NCBI GenBank assembly: GCA_045649825.1
Contig: JAZRQO010000009.1
Location: 1-64,000 of the forward strand
Direction of reading: 5' to 3'
Origin: RGIG9115 sp045649825
Lineage (GTDB): Bacteria; Bacillota; Clostridia; UBA1381
DNA: 64,000 nucleotides
A program made the translations under genes and the position numbers. Below the pieces are notes generated by a model. That model ran no database searches. It was not told where the DNA came from and saw only the letters and a program-made list of their open reading frames with translations. Of the stretch, positions 42,835 to 50,820 are shown piece after piece. The first letter of the stretch is position 1; the number at the start of each line of letters is the position of its first letter.

Positions 42835-44025
42835 ATGGAAAGAAGAACAGGTACAATTTCAAGAGGTGTTCGTTGCCCTATTATTCGTGAAGGTGACGAT
42901 ATTGCTTCAATTGTAGTTAATAGTGTAATAGAAGCATCAGAGGCTGAAGGTTTCGCCCTTCGTGACCGTGATGTTGTAGCAGTAACAGAATCAGTTGTTG
43001 CCCGTGCTCAGGGTAACTATGCATCAGTAGATGCAATTGCTGAAGATGTCAAAGCCAAGCTTGGTGGAGGTACAATCGGTGTTATTTTCCCAATACTCAG
43101 CCGTAATCGCTTTGCTATATGTCTTCGTGGTATAGCTAAGGGTGCAAAAAAAATAGTTCTTATGCTCAGCTATCCAAGTGATGAAGTGGGTAATGCACTG
43201 GTTTCTCTCGATCAGCTTGATGAGGCTGGCATCAACCCTTATACAGATGTTTTATCAGAGGCTAAGTACAGAGAACTTTTTGGCGAAAACCCTCATCCGT
43301 TCACAGGCGTGGACTATGTTAAATATTATGGAGATCTTATCCGTGAGTGCGGTGCAGAAGCTGAAATTATCCTTGCAAATGATTGCCGTGCGATTCTGAA
43401 GTATACAGATTGCGTGCTTAACTGTGATATTCACAGTCGTGTGCGTACTAAGCGTATTCTTAAAGCTGCAGGTGCTAAATGTGTGGTAGGTCTTGATGAA
43501 ATATTACACGCTCCTGTTAACAACAGCGGATATAACACAAACTACGGTTTGCTCGGCTCTAATAAATCAACAGAAGATACAATCAAGCTTTTCCCGAATG
43601 AATGCTTTGACCTTGTATATGATATTCAGGCTCAGCTCCTTGAAAAATGCGGTAAGCATATAGAGGTAATGGTCTACGGTGACGGAGCATTCAAAGACCC
43701 AGTAGGTAAGATTTGGGAGCTTGCAGACCCTATCGTTTCACCTGCATACACAAAAGGCCTTGAAGGCACTCCTAACGAACTTAAGCTTAAGTATCTTGCA
43801 GATAATGATTTTGCAGACCTTAAGGGTGAAGAACTCAAGAAAGCTATTGAAACTGCTATCCGCAAAAAGGACGGAGATCTTGTGGGAGATATGGCTTCTC
43901 AGGGAACAACACCTCGTCGCATAACAGACCTTATAGGTTCGCTTTGTGACCTTACAAGCGGTTCAGGTGATAAAGGAACACCGATTGTTCTGGTTCAGGG
44001 TTATTTTGACAACCTTACAGACTGA
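42835..44025 (+). CDS. CofE-like ligase (coenzyme F420-0:L-glutamate ligase family)
   Basis: 396 residues. CofE adds glutamate to coenzyme F420-0 using GTP in archaea and actinobacteria. The N-terminal half here keeps the family layout: VRCPIIREGDDIASIVV, LRDRDVVAVTESVVARAQGN (metal-binding region), GVIFPILSRNRFAICLRGIA and KKIVLMLSYPSDEVGN. The C-terminal half (about 200-396) has VVGLDEILHAPVNNSGYNTN, VYGDGAFKDPVGKIWE and SQGTTPRRITDLIGSLCDL, typical of the longer Firmicutes form of unknown role. No other F420 gene is in the window. GGGAGG lies before the ATG. The substrate is unknown. Confidence 0.8.
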   Translation: MERRTGTISRGVRCPIIREGDDIASIVVNSVIEASEAEGFALRDRDVVAVTESVVARAQGNYASVDAIAEDVKAKLGGGTIGVIFPILSRNRFAICLRGIAKGAKKIVLMLSYPSDEVGNALVSLDQLDEAGINPYTDVLSEAKYRELFGENPHPFTGVDYVKYYGDLIRECGAEAEIILANDCRAILKYTDCVLNCDIHSRVRTKRILKAAGAKCVVGLDEILHAPVNNSGYNTNYGLLGSNKSTEDTIKLFPNECFDLVYDIQAQLLEKCGKHIEVMVYGDGAFKDPVGKIWELADPIVSPAYTKGLEGTPNELKLKYLADNDFADLKGEELKKAIETAIRKKDGDLVGDMASQGTTPRRITDLIGSLCDLTSGSGDKGTPIVLVQGYFDNLTD

Positions 44026-44032
44026 TAATTTT

Positions 44033-44071
44033 AAAAAGGCAAAACTTTCTTTAAAGTATTGCCTTTTTTTA
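44033..44071 (+). terminator. Terminator of the CofE-like gene
   Basis: AAAAAGGCAA pairs with TTGCCTTTTT, with inner ACTTT/AAAGT pairing, followed by seven T in total. Confidence 0.85.
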
Positions 44072-44121
44072 TTTTCTGTGGTAAAATATATGTGTTCATA
44101 ATAAATTCGGAGGGATTATGT

Positions 44122-44664
44122 ATGGATTTTAGAGATTTGCTTGCTCAGTTTTTTGGACTTATAGGTCTTGTTATAATTGTTATGTCTTTTCAATGTAAGA
44201 AAAATCGGGATTTTTTCTTGTTGCAAGGCATTGGAAGCTTTATGTTTTTTATTAATTTTATTCTCATAAATGCATTTGCAGGTGCTTTGTTCAATCTCAC
44301 AAACTTGTTTCGTGGTCTTTTGTTCTCGAAAGAAGATAAAAAACTATGGAAGCTTATAACGGTAATTGCTTGTTATACTGCTTGCTTTGTTTTTTCGGCA
44401 GGACTTATTTGGGGAGATTGGTTTATGATTTTTATATCAGCACTTCCTTATGTGACTCTTGTGATAATGAGTGTTCTTATGTGGCTTGCGAACGGGAAGC
44501 ACATTCGTTATTTCCAGGTTGCTTTTATGTCGCCGTCCTGGATTATACACAACATTTTTAACTTCAGTCTTGGAGGTATTCTTTGTGAATCCTTTAATAT
44601 GATTTCAACCATTATTTCTTTTATAAGATATGGCAAGGATGGATTTGAAACTGAAAGAAAATAA
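44122..44664 (+). CDS. YgjV-family inner membrane protein
   Basis: 180 residues from the ATG at 44122, after CGGAGGG; the longer frame starts inside the terminator. It has about six hydrophobic segments. The layout matches the YgjV family: FGLIGLVIIVMSFQCKKNRDF, then ANGKHIRYFQVAFMSPSWII and FNFSLGGILCESFNMIS. The family has no known function. It stands alone between terminators and the next gene. Confidence 0.78.
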   Translation: MDFRDLLAQFFGLIGLVIIVMSFQCKKNRDFFLLQGIGSFMFFINFILINAFAGALFNLTNLFRGLLFSKEDKKLWKLITVIACYTACFVFSAGLIWGDWFMIFISALPYVTLVIMSVLMWLANGKHIRYFQVAFMSPSWIIHNIFNFSLGGILCESFNMISTIISFIRYGKDGFETERK

Positions 44665-44722
44665 TCAGGAAGAATATTGTTCAGTACCTTGGTTAAAATA
44701 ATCTCAAAAAGGAGATTATTTT

Positions 44723-45694
44723 ATGTGTACTGCAGTTTCGTTCAGAGTTAAGGATAGTTATTTTGGTAGGAATCTTGATTATTTTCATCAGCTTGGTGAG
44801 GCTGTAGTAATTACTCCGAGAAAATATAAATTTTCTTTTTGCAATGGAGATTTGATAGATAGTCATTATGCGATGATTGGAATGGCGGTTGTAAGCAGGG
44901 ACTATCCGTTGTATTTTGATGCAACAAATGAAAAAGGTTTAAGTGTTGCAGGGCTTAATTTCCCTGAAAATGCTTATTATAACGAAAATCAGGGAGGCAA
45001 AGATAATATTGCCTCCTTTGAATTTATACCGTGGATTTTATCGCAGTGCGGAAGCGTATCAGAGGCGGAAAGTTTGATGGATAATTTAAATATCACAAAC
45101 GAATGCTTTTCAGATGAATTTACTCCAACACCGTTGCATTGGATGATTTCGGACGGTGAACGTGATATAACTGTAGAGCAAACAATTAAAGGTCTTAATA
45201 TATATAATAATCCTGTGGGGGTTCTTACAAATAATCCTGTGTTTGAAATGCAGATGTTCAATCTGAACAATTATATGAATGTATCGTCTGCACAGCCTGA
45301 GAATTTGTTTTCGGATAAGGTTAACCTGAATAAATATAGTTTGGGTTTGGGCGGGTTAGGACTTCCGGGTGATTTGTCGTCAGCTTCAAGATTTGTAAGG
45401 GCGACGTTTACGAAGCTTAATTCTGTTTGTGAACCAAACGAGGTTTCCTCGGTAAGTCAGTTTTTTCATATATTATATTCTGTTCACCAACAGAGGGGGT
45501 GCGTAAAGGCAGACGAAGGGTTTGAAATCACAAACTATTCTTCTTGTTGTAATATAAACCGTGGTATATACTATTACACTACCTATAATAATTTAAATAT
45601 AAATTCTGTTGCGATGTTTAAAGAAGATTTAAATAGTGAAAAGTTAATCGTTAATTCGTTAAAAAATCTATGTGATTTTTTACGCAATACTTAA
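44723..45694 (+). CDS. bsh: Bile salt hydrolase (conjugated bile acid hydrolase)
   Basis: 323 residues, the usual length. The enzyme splits the amide bond of glycine- or taurine-conjugated bile acids. As an N-terminal nucleophile hydrolase it uses Cys2, exposed after removal of Met1: MCTAVSFRVKDSYFGRNLDY gives Cys2, Arg16 and Asp19. The Asn in GLSVAGLNFPENAYY (about 81), the Asn in VLTNNPVFEMQMFNLNNY (about 172) and the Arg in GLGLPGDLSSASRFVRATF (about 225) complete the active site. The last motif favours bile salt hydrolase over penicillin V acylase. AAAAGGAGA precedes the ATG. No signal peptide, so cytoplasmic. Confidence 0.9.
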   Translation: MCTAVSFRVKDSYFGRNLDYFHQLGEAVVITPRKYKFSFCNGDLIDSHYAMIGMAVVSRDYPLYFDATNEKGLSVAGLNFPENAYYNENQGGKDNIASFEFIPWILSQCGSVSEAESLMDNLNITNECFSDEFTPTPLHWMISDGERDITVEQTIKGLNIYNNPVGVLTNNPVFEMQMFNLNNYMNVSSAQPENLFSDKVNLNKYSLGLGGLGLPGDLSSASRFVRATFTKLNSVCEPNEVSSVSQFFHILYSVHQQRGCVKADEGFEITNYSSCCNINRGIYYYTTYNNLNINSVAMFKEDLNSEKLIVNSLKNLCDFLRNT

Positions 45695-45761
45695 ATTTGC
45701 ACTGATTTTTACAAAGAAATTGCATTTTTTTTATAAAGGAAGTACATTTGTGTAAAATCTA

Positions 45762-45790
45762 TTGACAAAATGTCGTAAAAAGTCTATAAT
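45762..45790 (+). promoter_or_regulatory. Sigma-A promoter of the glycine riboswitch
   Basis: A consensus TTGACA (45762-45767) and TATAAT (45785-45790) are 17 bp apart, about 30 bases before the first aptamer. Confidence 0.9.
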
Positions 45791-45819
45791 AGTTAAAAAA
45801 TATAAATAGCTAAGTGAAG

Positions 45820-45990
45820 TGTGCAGGAGAAAGGCAGATGCCTTGCCGAAGGAGTAACTCTCTCAGGCGCTTATAGCAAAGACTGCAGACGGATAGCACT
45901 CCGGAGAAGTCCGTTTCGTTTGAAACAAAGGATGCCGAAGGTGTAAGGCCCTAACGGGCTAATCTCTCAGGCAAAAGGACGGAGTTACAG
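45820..45990 (+). promoter_or_regulatory. Tandem glycine riboswitch
   Basis: Aptamer 1 (about 45820-45892) contains GTGTGCAGGAGA, GCCGAAGGAG and CTCTCAGGCGC; aptamer 2 (about 45895-45985) contains CACTCCGGAGAAG, GATGCCGAAGG and ATCTCTCAGGCAAAAGGAC. These are the glycine aptamer signatures. A terminator hairpin follows. Glycine binding probably opens expression of the transporter gene. Confidence 0.93.
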
Positions 45991-46016
45991 ATCTTAACTG
46001 ATCTTGTAAAGTTGCG

Positions 46017-46047
46017 GAGTTTTTGTGTTTAAAAACTCTTTTTTTGT
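46017..46047 (+). terminator. Expression-platform terminator of the glycine riboswitch
   Basis: GAGTTTTT pairs with AAAAACTC around a short loop, followed by seven T, 30 bases before the transporter ATG. Confidence 0.85.
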
Positions 46048-46076
46048 TTTAGCTTTACTTGGCAGAGGAGGAAATT

Positions 46077-47603
46077 ATGAATAATTTTTTAACTTCGCTG
46101 ACTGATTTCAATGATGTTATCAACAGCTTTGTGTGGGGAAAGGGTCTTTACCTTCTTCTTGCAACCGGTGTACTTATGACTGTTATTACAGGATTTTTCC
46201 AAATAACCAAAATTGGTCATTGGTTCTCTGAAACAATTGGTAAAATATTCAAAAAAGATGTTTCAGGTCATGTTAAGGGTAAATCTATTTCTCAGTTCCA
46301 AGCTCTTTGTACAGCGCTTGCTGCTACTATAGGAGTAGGTAATATAGCAGGTGTTGCTGCAGCTATTGTTGGCGGTGGTCCGGGCGCAGTTTTCTGGATG
46401 TGGGTTGCTGCATTTTTCGGAATGATGACTAATTATTCTGAAAATGTGCTTGGTATTTTCTACAGACGTAAGAATGCTGACGGAGAATGGTCCGGCGGTG
46501 CTATGTATTATCTTCAGGATGGACTTGGAAAGTTCAAGGGCTGTAAGTACATAGGTAAAATTCTTGCTATACTTTTCTCAATTTTCTGTATCCTTGCATC
46601 ATTTGGTATCGGTGCAATGGGTCAGATTAACAAGATCGTTGTTAATATGGTATCTGCATTTGATATTCCTGCGCTTTCTTCGAATATTCTTTATGAAGGA
46701 GTTTCAGTGTATCACGTTATCATCGGAGTTGTTCTTCTTGTAATTGCTGCACTGATTATTCTTGGTGGTCTTAAGAGAATTGCTAATTTTGCAGAAAAGG
46801 TTGTTCCTGTAATGGTCGTACTCTTTGTTATAGGTAGCGTTATAATTATCGGAATTAATTTCGAGGTTATAGGCGTGGCGTTTAAGTCAATCTTCAAATA
46901 TGCATTTACAGTTCCTGCTGCACTTGGTGGTGTTGGCGGTATTGTTGTAAAGGATATAGTTACACAAGGTTGTAAGCGTGGAGTATTCTCAAACGAAGCC
47001 GGTCTTGGTTCATCTGTTATGGTACATTCAAATTCCAACGTTGTTGAACCGGTACGTCAGGGACTTTGGGGAATATTTGAAGTTTTTGCAGATACTATGG
47101 TTGTTTGTACTATGACTGCACTTGTTGTTCTTACTTCAGGTGTTATCGATCTCGAAACTGGTGCGCTTCTTCTTGAAGGAGCAGGCGATGCGACTTTGGT
47201 TGCTAAAGCGTTTGCAGGTGTTTTCGGTATCTGGGGTGAAAGATTTATTGCTATTGCAATTCTTCTCTTTGCATTTACCACAGTTCTCGGATGGGACCAT
47301 TATGGTGGAAAAGCATGGGAATATCTTTTTGGCGTAAAATCAAAAATGGTATATAAAGTAATCCACCTCATAACCATTATGTGTGGTGCACTTCTTACAT
47401 CATCACTTGCATGGGATATTTCTGACACATTTAACGGTCTTATGATGGTTCCAAACCTTATAGGTGTAATTGCATTATCAGGTCTTGTTATGAAGATTAC
47501 CCGTAACTATATAGACAGATATTTTAAGAAAAAGGATATTAAGCCTATGCTGTCAGTTTTTGAAGATGTTCAGGCTGAACAGGAAGCTAAACTTAACAAG
47601 TAA
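46077..47603 (+). CDS. AGCS-family sodium:alanine/glycine symporter
   Basis: 508 residues from the ATG at 46077, after AGAGGAGG; an in-frame TTG at 46059 lies before that site. It carries about 11 membrane segments. Family marks: SQFQALCTALAATIGVGNIA (substrate/sodium site, about 71), WMWVAAFFGMMTNYSENVLG, and GVFSNEAGLGSSVMVHSNSN (about 304). The riboswitch indicates a role in moving glycine (import with Na+, or efflux at excess); alanine is the other likely substrate. It is a single-gene unit ending at a terminator. Confidence 0.94.
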   Translation: MNNFLTSLTDFNDVINSFVWGKGLYLLLATGVLMTVITGFFQITKIGHWFSETIGKIFKKDVSGHVKGKSISQFQALCTALAATIGVGNIAGVAAAIVGGGPGAVFWMWVAAFFGMMTNYSENVLGIFYRRKNADGEWSGGAMYYLQDGLGKFKGCKYIGKILAILFSIFCILASFGIGAMGQINKIVVNMVSAFDIPALSSNILYEGVSVYHVIIGVVLLVIAALIILGGLKRIANFAEKVVPVMVVLFVIGSVIIIGINFEVIGVAFKSIFKYAFTVPAALGGVGGIVVKDIVTQGCKRGVFSNEAGLGSSVMVHSNSNVVEPVRQGLWGIFEVFADTMVVCTMTALVVLTSGVIDLETGALLLEGAGDATLVAKAFAGVFGIWGERFIAIAILLFAFTTVLGWDHYGGKAWEYLFGVKSKMVYKVIHLITIMCGALLTSSLAWDISDTFNGLMMVPNLIGVIALSGLVMKITRNYIDRYFKKKDIKPMLSVFEDVQAEQEAKLNK

Positions 47604-47615
47604 TTATATACATAC

Positions 47616-47645
47616 AAAATGCGAAGTTTAATGCTTCGCATTTTT
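47616..47645 (+). terminator. Terminator of the AGCS gene
   Basis: AAAATGCGAAG pairs perfectly with CTTCGCATTTT around a 7-base loop, ending in T. Confidence 0.88.
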
Positions 47646-47757
47646 AATTAATCAGACACAGTAAAATACAGCCGCTGTTAATTATATAACTATAATTTTT
47701 TTGTCATTATGTATACGAAAAAATATAAAGATTATCTTTATTTAGTAACTATGTTTC

Positions 47758-47786
47758 TTGAATTTTATTGGCTGTTATGGTAAAAT
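47758..47786 (+). promoter_or_regulatory. Sigma-A promoter of the MATE gene
   Basis: TTGAAT (47758-47763) and TAAAAT (47781-47786) are 17 bp apart, about 33 bases before the ATG. The bases 47646-47757 are AT-rich and show nothing else. Confidence 0.65.
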
Positions 47787-47819
47787 ATATAGGAAAATTG
47801 TGTTACAGAGGTTGAATAT

Positions 47820-49190
47820 ATGCTTAAAAAACTATTTGCACCAACAGATATGACAGTTGGTACACCGTGGAAAAGTATTTTGATATTTACTCTTCCTATG
47901 CTCTTGGGAAATATTGCTCAACAGCTTTACAGTACTGTTGATAGCATTGTTGTTGGTAATTTTGTTGGTGATAATGCTCTTGCTGCTGTGGGAAGCGCTA
48001 TGCCTATACTGAATATGTTACTTGTTTTGTTTATTGGTATATCCGCCGGGGCAAGTATAATGGTGTCACAGTATTTTGGCGCGAAAAACAGGGAGGCTCT
48101 TTCTTATACCGTAGGTAACAGTATAACCGTAACAGCCATTGCCTGTTTGTTTCTGATGGTTGTAGGCACTCCACTTATACGTCCTGTGCTCCTTGCTCTT
48201 AACACACCGAATTCTATACTTGATTGGTGTACAGATTATCTTAAAATTTCACTACTTGGAATAGTCGGAATGGCTTATTACAATATATTGAGTGGTATAA
48301 TAAGAGGAATGGGTGACTCTTTTTCGGCCTTATTATATCTGCTGGTTGCAACTGTAATTAATATTGCTCTGGATGTATATTTTGTTGCTTCCCTTGATAT
48401 GGGTGTTGCCGGAGTAGCACTTGCTACCGTTATTGCTCAGATTGTTTCATCAGCTCTGTGTTTATGGAAGCTTTCAAGAATGACGGAAAATTTTGATTTT
48501 GGAATAAAGTATATGAAGCCTGTGGGTTTGTATGTTAAAACAATAATAAAGCTTGGTCTTCCGTCGGGACTTACACAGGCAATTATTTCATCGGCAATGA
48601 TAGTAGTACAGTCACTTACAAATCAGTTTGGTGAAATGTTTATTGCAGCTAATGTTGTGATTATGCGAGTTGATGGATTTGCAATGATGCCAAACTTTTC
48701 ATTTGGTATGGCTCTTACAACATATGCAGGACAGAATGTTGGCGCCGGACTTTATGATAGAGTGGTAAAGGGTGCAAAACAAGGAACACTTCTTGCAGTG
48801 CTATTTTCAAGTGCTATAACAGCTGTAATACTTCTCTTCGGTAAAGGTCTTATGGGTGTGTTTACCGATACAAAAGAACTTGTAGAATTAAGCTATCGCC
48901 TTATGAAAATTCTTGCAATTGGTTATATTGCAATGGCAGTAACTCAATCTTTAAGCGGAATAATGAGAGGAGCAGGAGATACCGTTACACCGATGTGGAT
49001 ATCGCTGATAACTACAGTTGCTGTACGTGTGCCTGTAGCATATGGAATTTCTTTCCTTACAAGGACTCCAGAGCTTCCTTTTGGACAAAGTGAATGTATA
49101 CAGATTTCTCTGCTCATTTCCTGGATAACAGGTGCACTTCTGACTGTCCTTTTTTATAGTCGTGGAAAATGGAAGACGAAAGCGCTTTGA
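47820..49190 (+). CDS. MATE-family efflux transporter
   Basis: 456 residues with 12 membrane segments in two similar halves. MATE proteins export cationic drugs and metabolites against Na+ or H+. Marks: TLPMLLGNIAQQLYSTVDSI and VVGNFVGDNALAAVGSAMPI in the first half, with ISGAGASIMVSQYFGAKNRE-like sequence, and in the second half NFSFGMALTTYAGQNVGAG and SLSGIMRGAGDTVTPMWISL. The substrate is unknown. GAGGTTGAAT lies before the ATG. Confidence 0.92.
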   Translation: MLKKLFAPTDMTVGTPWKSILIFTLPMLLGNIAQQLYSTVDSIVVGNFVGDNALAAVGSAMPILNMLLVLFIGISAGASIMVSQYFGAKNREALSYTVGNSITVTAIACLFLMVVGTPLIRPVLLALNTPNSILDWCTDYLKISLLGIVGMAYYNILSGIIRGMGDSFSALLYLLVATVINIALDVYFVASLDMGVAGVALATVIAQIVSSALCLWKLSRMTENFDFGIKYMKPVGLYVKTIIKLGLPSGLTQAIISSAMIVVQSLTNQFGEMFIAANVVIMRVDGFAMMPNFSFGMALTTYAGQNVGAGLYDRVVKGAKQGTLLAVLFSSAITAVILLFGKGLMGVFTDTKELVELSYRLMKILAIGYIAMAVTQSLSGIMRGAGDTVTPMWISLITTVAVRVPVAYGISFLTRTPELPFGQSECIQISLLISWITGALLTVLFYSRGKWKTKAL

Positions 49191-49225
49191 TATGATACAT
49201 TAAAGAATTCATAGATTTTTTCAAA

Positions 49226-49254
49226 CATAAATCATTTATTTAACTCATATCATT
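49226..49254 (+). promoter_or_regulatory. Possible sporulation (sigma-E) promoter of spoIIID
   Basis: CATAAAT (49226-49232) and CATATCATT (49246-49254), 13 bases apart, resemble the sigma-E pattern (-35 with ATA, -10 CATACAAT-like). No sigma-A promoter is visible. The -10 overlaps a dyad TATCATTT/AAATGATA (49248-49267). Confidence 0.35.
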
Positions 49255-49286
49255 TAATAAAATGATAAAGTTCGAGGTGAGCGTGT

Positions 49287-49565
49287 TTGAAAGATTACAT
49301 ATCGGAACGGGTTATTACTCTCGCAGAATACATAATAGAAAACAAATCTACCGTTCGTGCTACTGCGAAGATATTTGGAATATCAAAATCTACTGTACAT
49401 AAAGATGTAAGTGAAAGGCTTATTAAAATAAACAATTCATTGGCAGAAAAGGTTCGTGAGGTTTTGCTTGAAAACAAAGCGGAACGACATCTAAGAGGCG
49501 GTATGGCAACTAAAGAAAAGTACAAAAATATGTCTGTCACAAAAAAAGAGGGGCTGTTGCATTAA
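49287..49565 (+). CDS. spoIIID: Stage III sporulation protein D (transcriptional regulator)
   Basis: 92 residues. SpoIIID is a mother-cell DNA-binding regulator acting after sigma-E and before sigma-K. The helix-turn-helix is in KSTVRATAKIFGISKSTVHK (about 18-37), followed by ERLIKINNSLAEKVREVL and the strongly conserved RHLRGGMATKEKYK (basic C-terminal helix). The start is TTG at 49287, 6 bases after GAGGTGA. A terminator for the convergent potD-like gene is built into its last codons. Confidence 0.95.
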   Translation: MKDYISERVITLAEYIIENKSTVRATAKIFGISKSTVHKDVSERLIKINNSLAEKVREVLLENKAERHLRGGMATKEKYKNMSVTKKEGLLH

Positions 49566-49575
49566 GCGACAGCCC
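49541..49575 (-). terminator. Terminator of the potD-like gene, inside the spoIIID end
   Basis: GGGCTGTTGC (49551-49560) pairs with GCGACAGCCC (49566-49575). On the minus strand a CTC and seven T follow (49541-49547). The spoIIID stop codon TAA (49563-49565) lies in the loop. Confidence 0.8.
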
Positions 49576-49592
49576 TGAAGTTTTATGTGTGA

Positions 49593-50636
49593 TTATTGTT
49601 TGAATTCTGTCCAGATTTTCGTGTATTCTTCTGCCACATCGCCTATATCCTTAATGAACTCTGAATTTTGCAGTTTTTCCGCGGGGATATTGAATATAGG
49701 GTTGTTCTTGATGGTATCAGGAAGAAATTCTCTTGCAGCTTTGTTCGGTGTCAGATACATTATCTGTTCTGTTATTTTTGCACCGTTTTCTGCATCTGTT
49801 ATATAATTAAGGAATTTATGAGCATTATCTGTATTCTTTGCCCCCTTCGGGATAAACCAGCAGTCGATTCCGAAGCCTATTCCTTCGTCTGCAAACACAA
49901 CCTCAAGTTCAGGACGTGCTTCCAATGCTAAATATGCCTGAGAAGAGAAGAGGTATGCAATATCAACATCGCCGCTTATGAGTGATTCATGGGGGTTGGT
50001 GTAATTTAAATGGTGAATATTCTCTTTAAGCTTCATAAGTTCGTCTTTAGCAGTTGAAAGTTTTTCTTTATCGGTTGTATTCATTGATTCACCCAGTGAT
50101 TTGAGTGTAATACCAACTATATTTCGTGCATCATCAATGAGCAGAACTTTCCCTTTAAGTGCTTTATTCCACAAATCTTTGTAGCCTTTAATATCTATAC
50201 CTGTTTTAGATTTATCATACACAATAACAGGGGATCCTGCACTGTAGGGAACGGTATATTTATTTTCAGGGTCATAAAACTTAGAAAGGTAACCTTCATC
50301 CAGATTTTCGTAGTTAGGAATTTTGCTTTTATCAAGTTCAGATAGTAGATTTTCTTTTCTTGCTATATCAATTATATAATCAGAACCTATGACAAGGTCG
50401 TAACCTGAATTGCCTGCGCTGATTTTAGCGAGCATCTCTTCGTTTGATTCGAAATTTGAAATATTGATTTTCACATTTTCGCTTTCAGAAAAACCGTCAA
50501 GAATATTCTGGGGGATATAACCGTCCCAGGTTAGGATATTTAACTCACCTGAAGCAGTGGTTTCAGTGCGTGAACAACCTGCCATAAGGAGCAAAAGAAT
50601 CATTGCTGAAAATATAACGGTAATTTTTTTTAACAT
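49593..50636 (-). CDS. PotD-like spermidine/putrescine-binding lipoprotein
   Basis: 347 residues. A lipoprotein signal ends in LLMAGC (Cys20). The mature part matches polyamine-binding PotD: ELNILTWDGYIPQNILDGF, NEEMLAKISAGNSGYDLVIG, YTVPYSAGSPVIVYDKS and FIPKGAKNTDNAHKFLNYI. In PotD the TWDGYI-type start and the aromatic residues bind polyamines. PotA, PotB and PotC do not lie beside it, so its transporter partners are elsewhere or it has been separated. It has its own promoter and terminator. Confidence 0.88.
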   Translation of the reverse strand: MLKKITVIFSAMILLLLMAGCSRTETTASGELNILTWDGYIPQNILDGFSESENVKINISNFESNEEMLAKISAGNSGYDLVIGSDYIIDIARKENLLSELDKSKIPNYENLDEGYLSKFYDPENKYTVPYSAGSPVIVYDKSKTGIDIKGYKDLWNKALKGKVLLIDDARNIVGITLKSLGESMNTTDKEKLSTAKDELMKLKENIHHLNYTNPHESLISGDVDIAYLFSSQAYLALEARPELEVVFADEGIGFGIDCWFIPKGAKNTDNAHKFLNYITDAENGAKITEQIMYLTPNKAAREFLPDTIKNNPIFNIPAEKLQNSEFIKDIGDVAEEYTKIWTEFKQ

Positions 50637-50669
50637 ATTATCAGTTCCTTTCTGTTTGGAATATATTTC

Positions 50670-50698
50670 ATTATATATTATTTCTTACTTAAAGTCAA
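50670..50698 (-). promoter_or_regulatory. Sigma-A promoter of the potD-like gene
   Basis: On the minus strand TTGACT (50693-50698) and TATAAT (50670-50675) are 17 bp apart, about 35 bases before the ATG. Confidence 0.8.
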
Positions 50699-50760
50699 CA
50701 ATTCTTCGATTTAAAATATTCGTCATATTGCACTGATTTTATGAAAAGCAGTTAAAATGA

Positions 50761-50789
50761 TTGATTTATGGGGATTTATGTTATATACT
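50761..50789 (+). promoter_or_regulatory. Sigma-A promoter of the methyltransferase gene
   Basis: TTGATT (50761-50766) and TATACT (50784-50789) are 17 bp apart, 31 bases before the ATG. Confidence 0.65.
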
Positions 50790-50820
50790 CTATAAAAATA
50801 TATTTTGTTGAGGTATTCTG

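Noticed and set aside
42835..44025. Part of a coenzyme F420 pathway
   Set aside because: No other cof gene is in the window and the C-terminal half is unlike the archaeal enzyme; kept only as CofE-like.
44723..45694. Penicillin V acylase as the primary call
   Set aside because: The residues around GLGLPGDLSSASRFVRATF and the AGLNFPENAYY segment fit bile salt hydrolases better, though the families overlap.
47646..47757. Small RNA or leader peptide between the AGCS and MATE genes
   Set aside because: The stretch is AT-rich with no stable hairpin, ribosome site or terminator.
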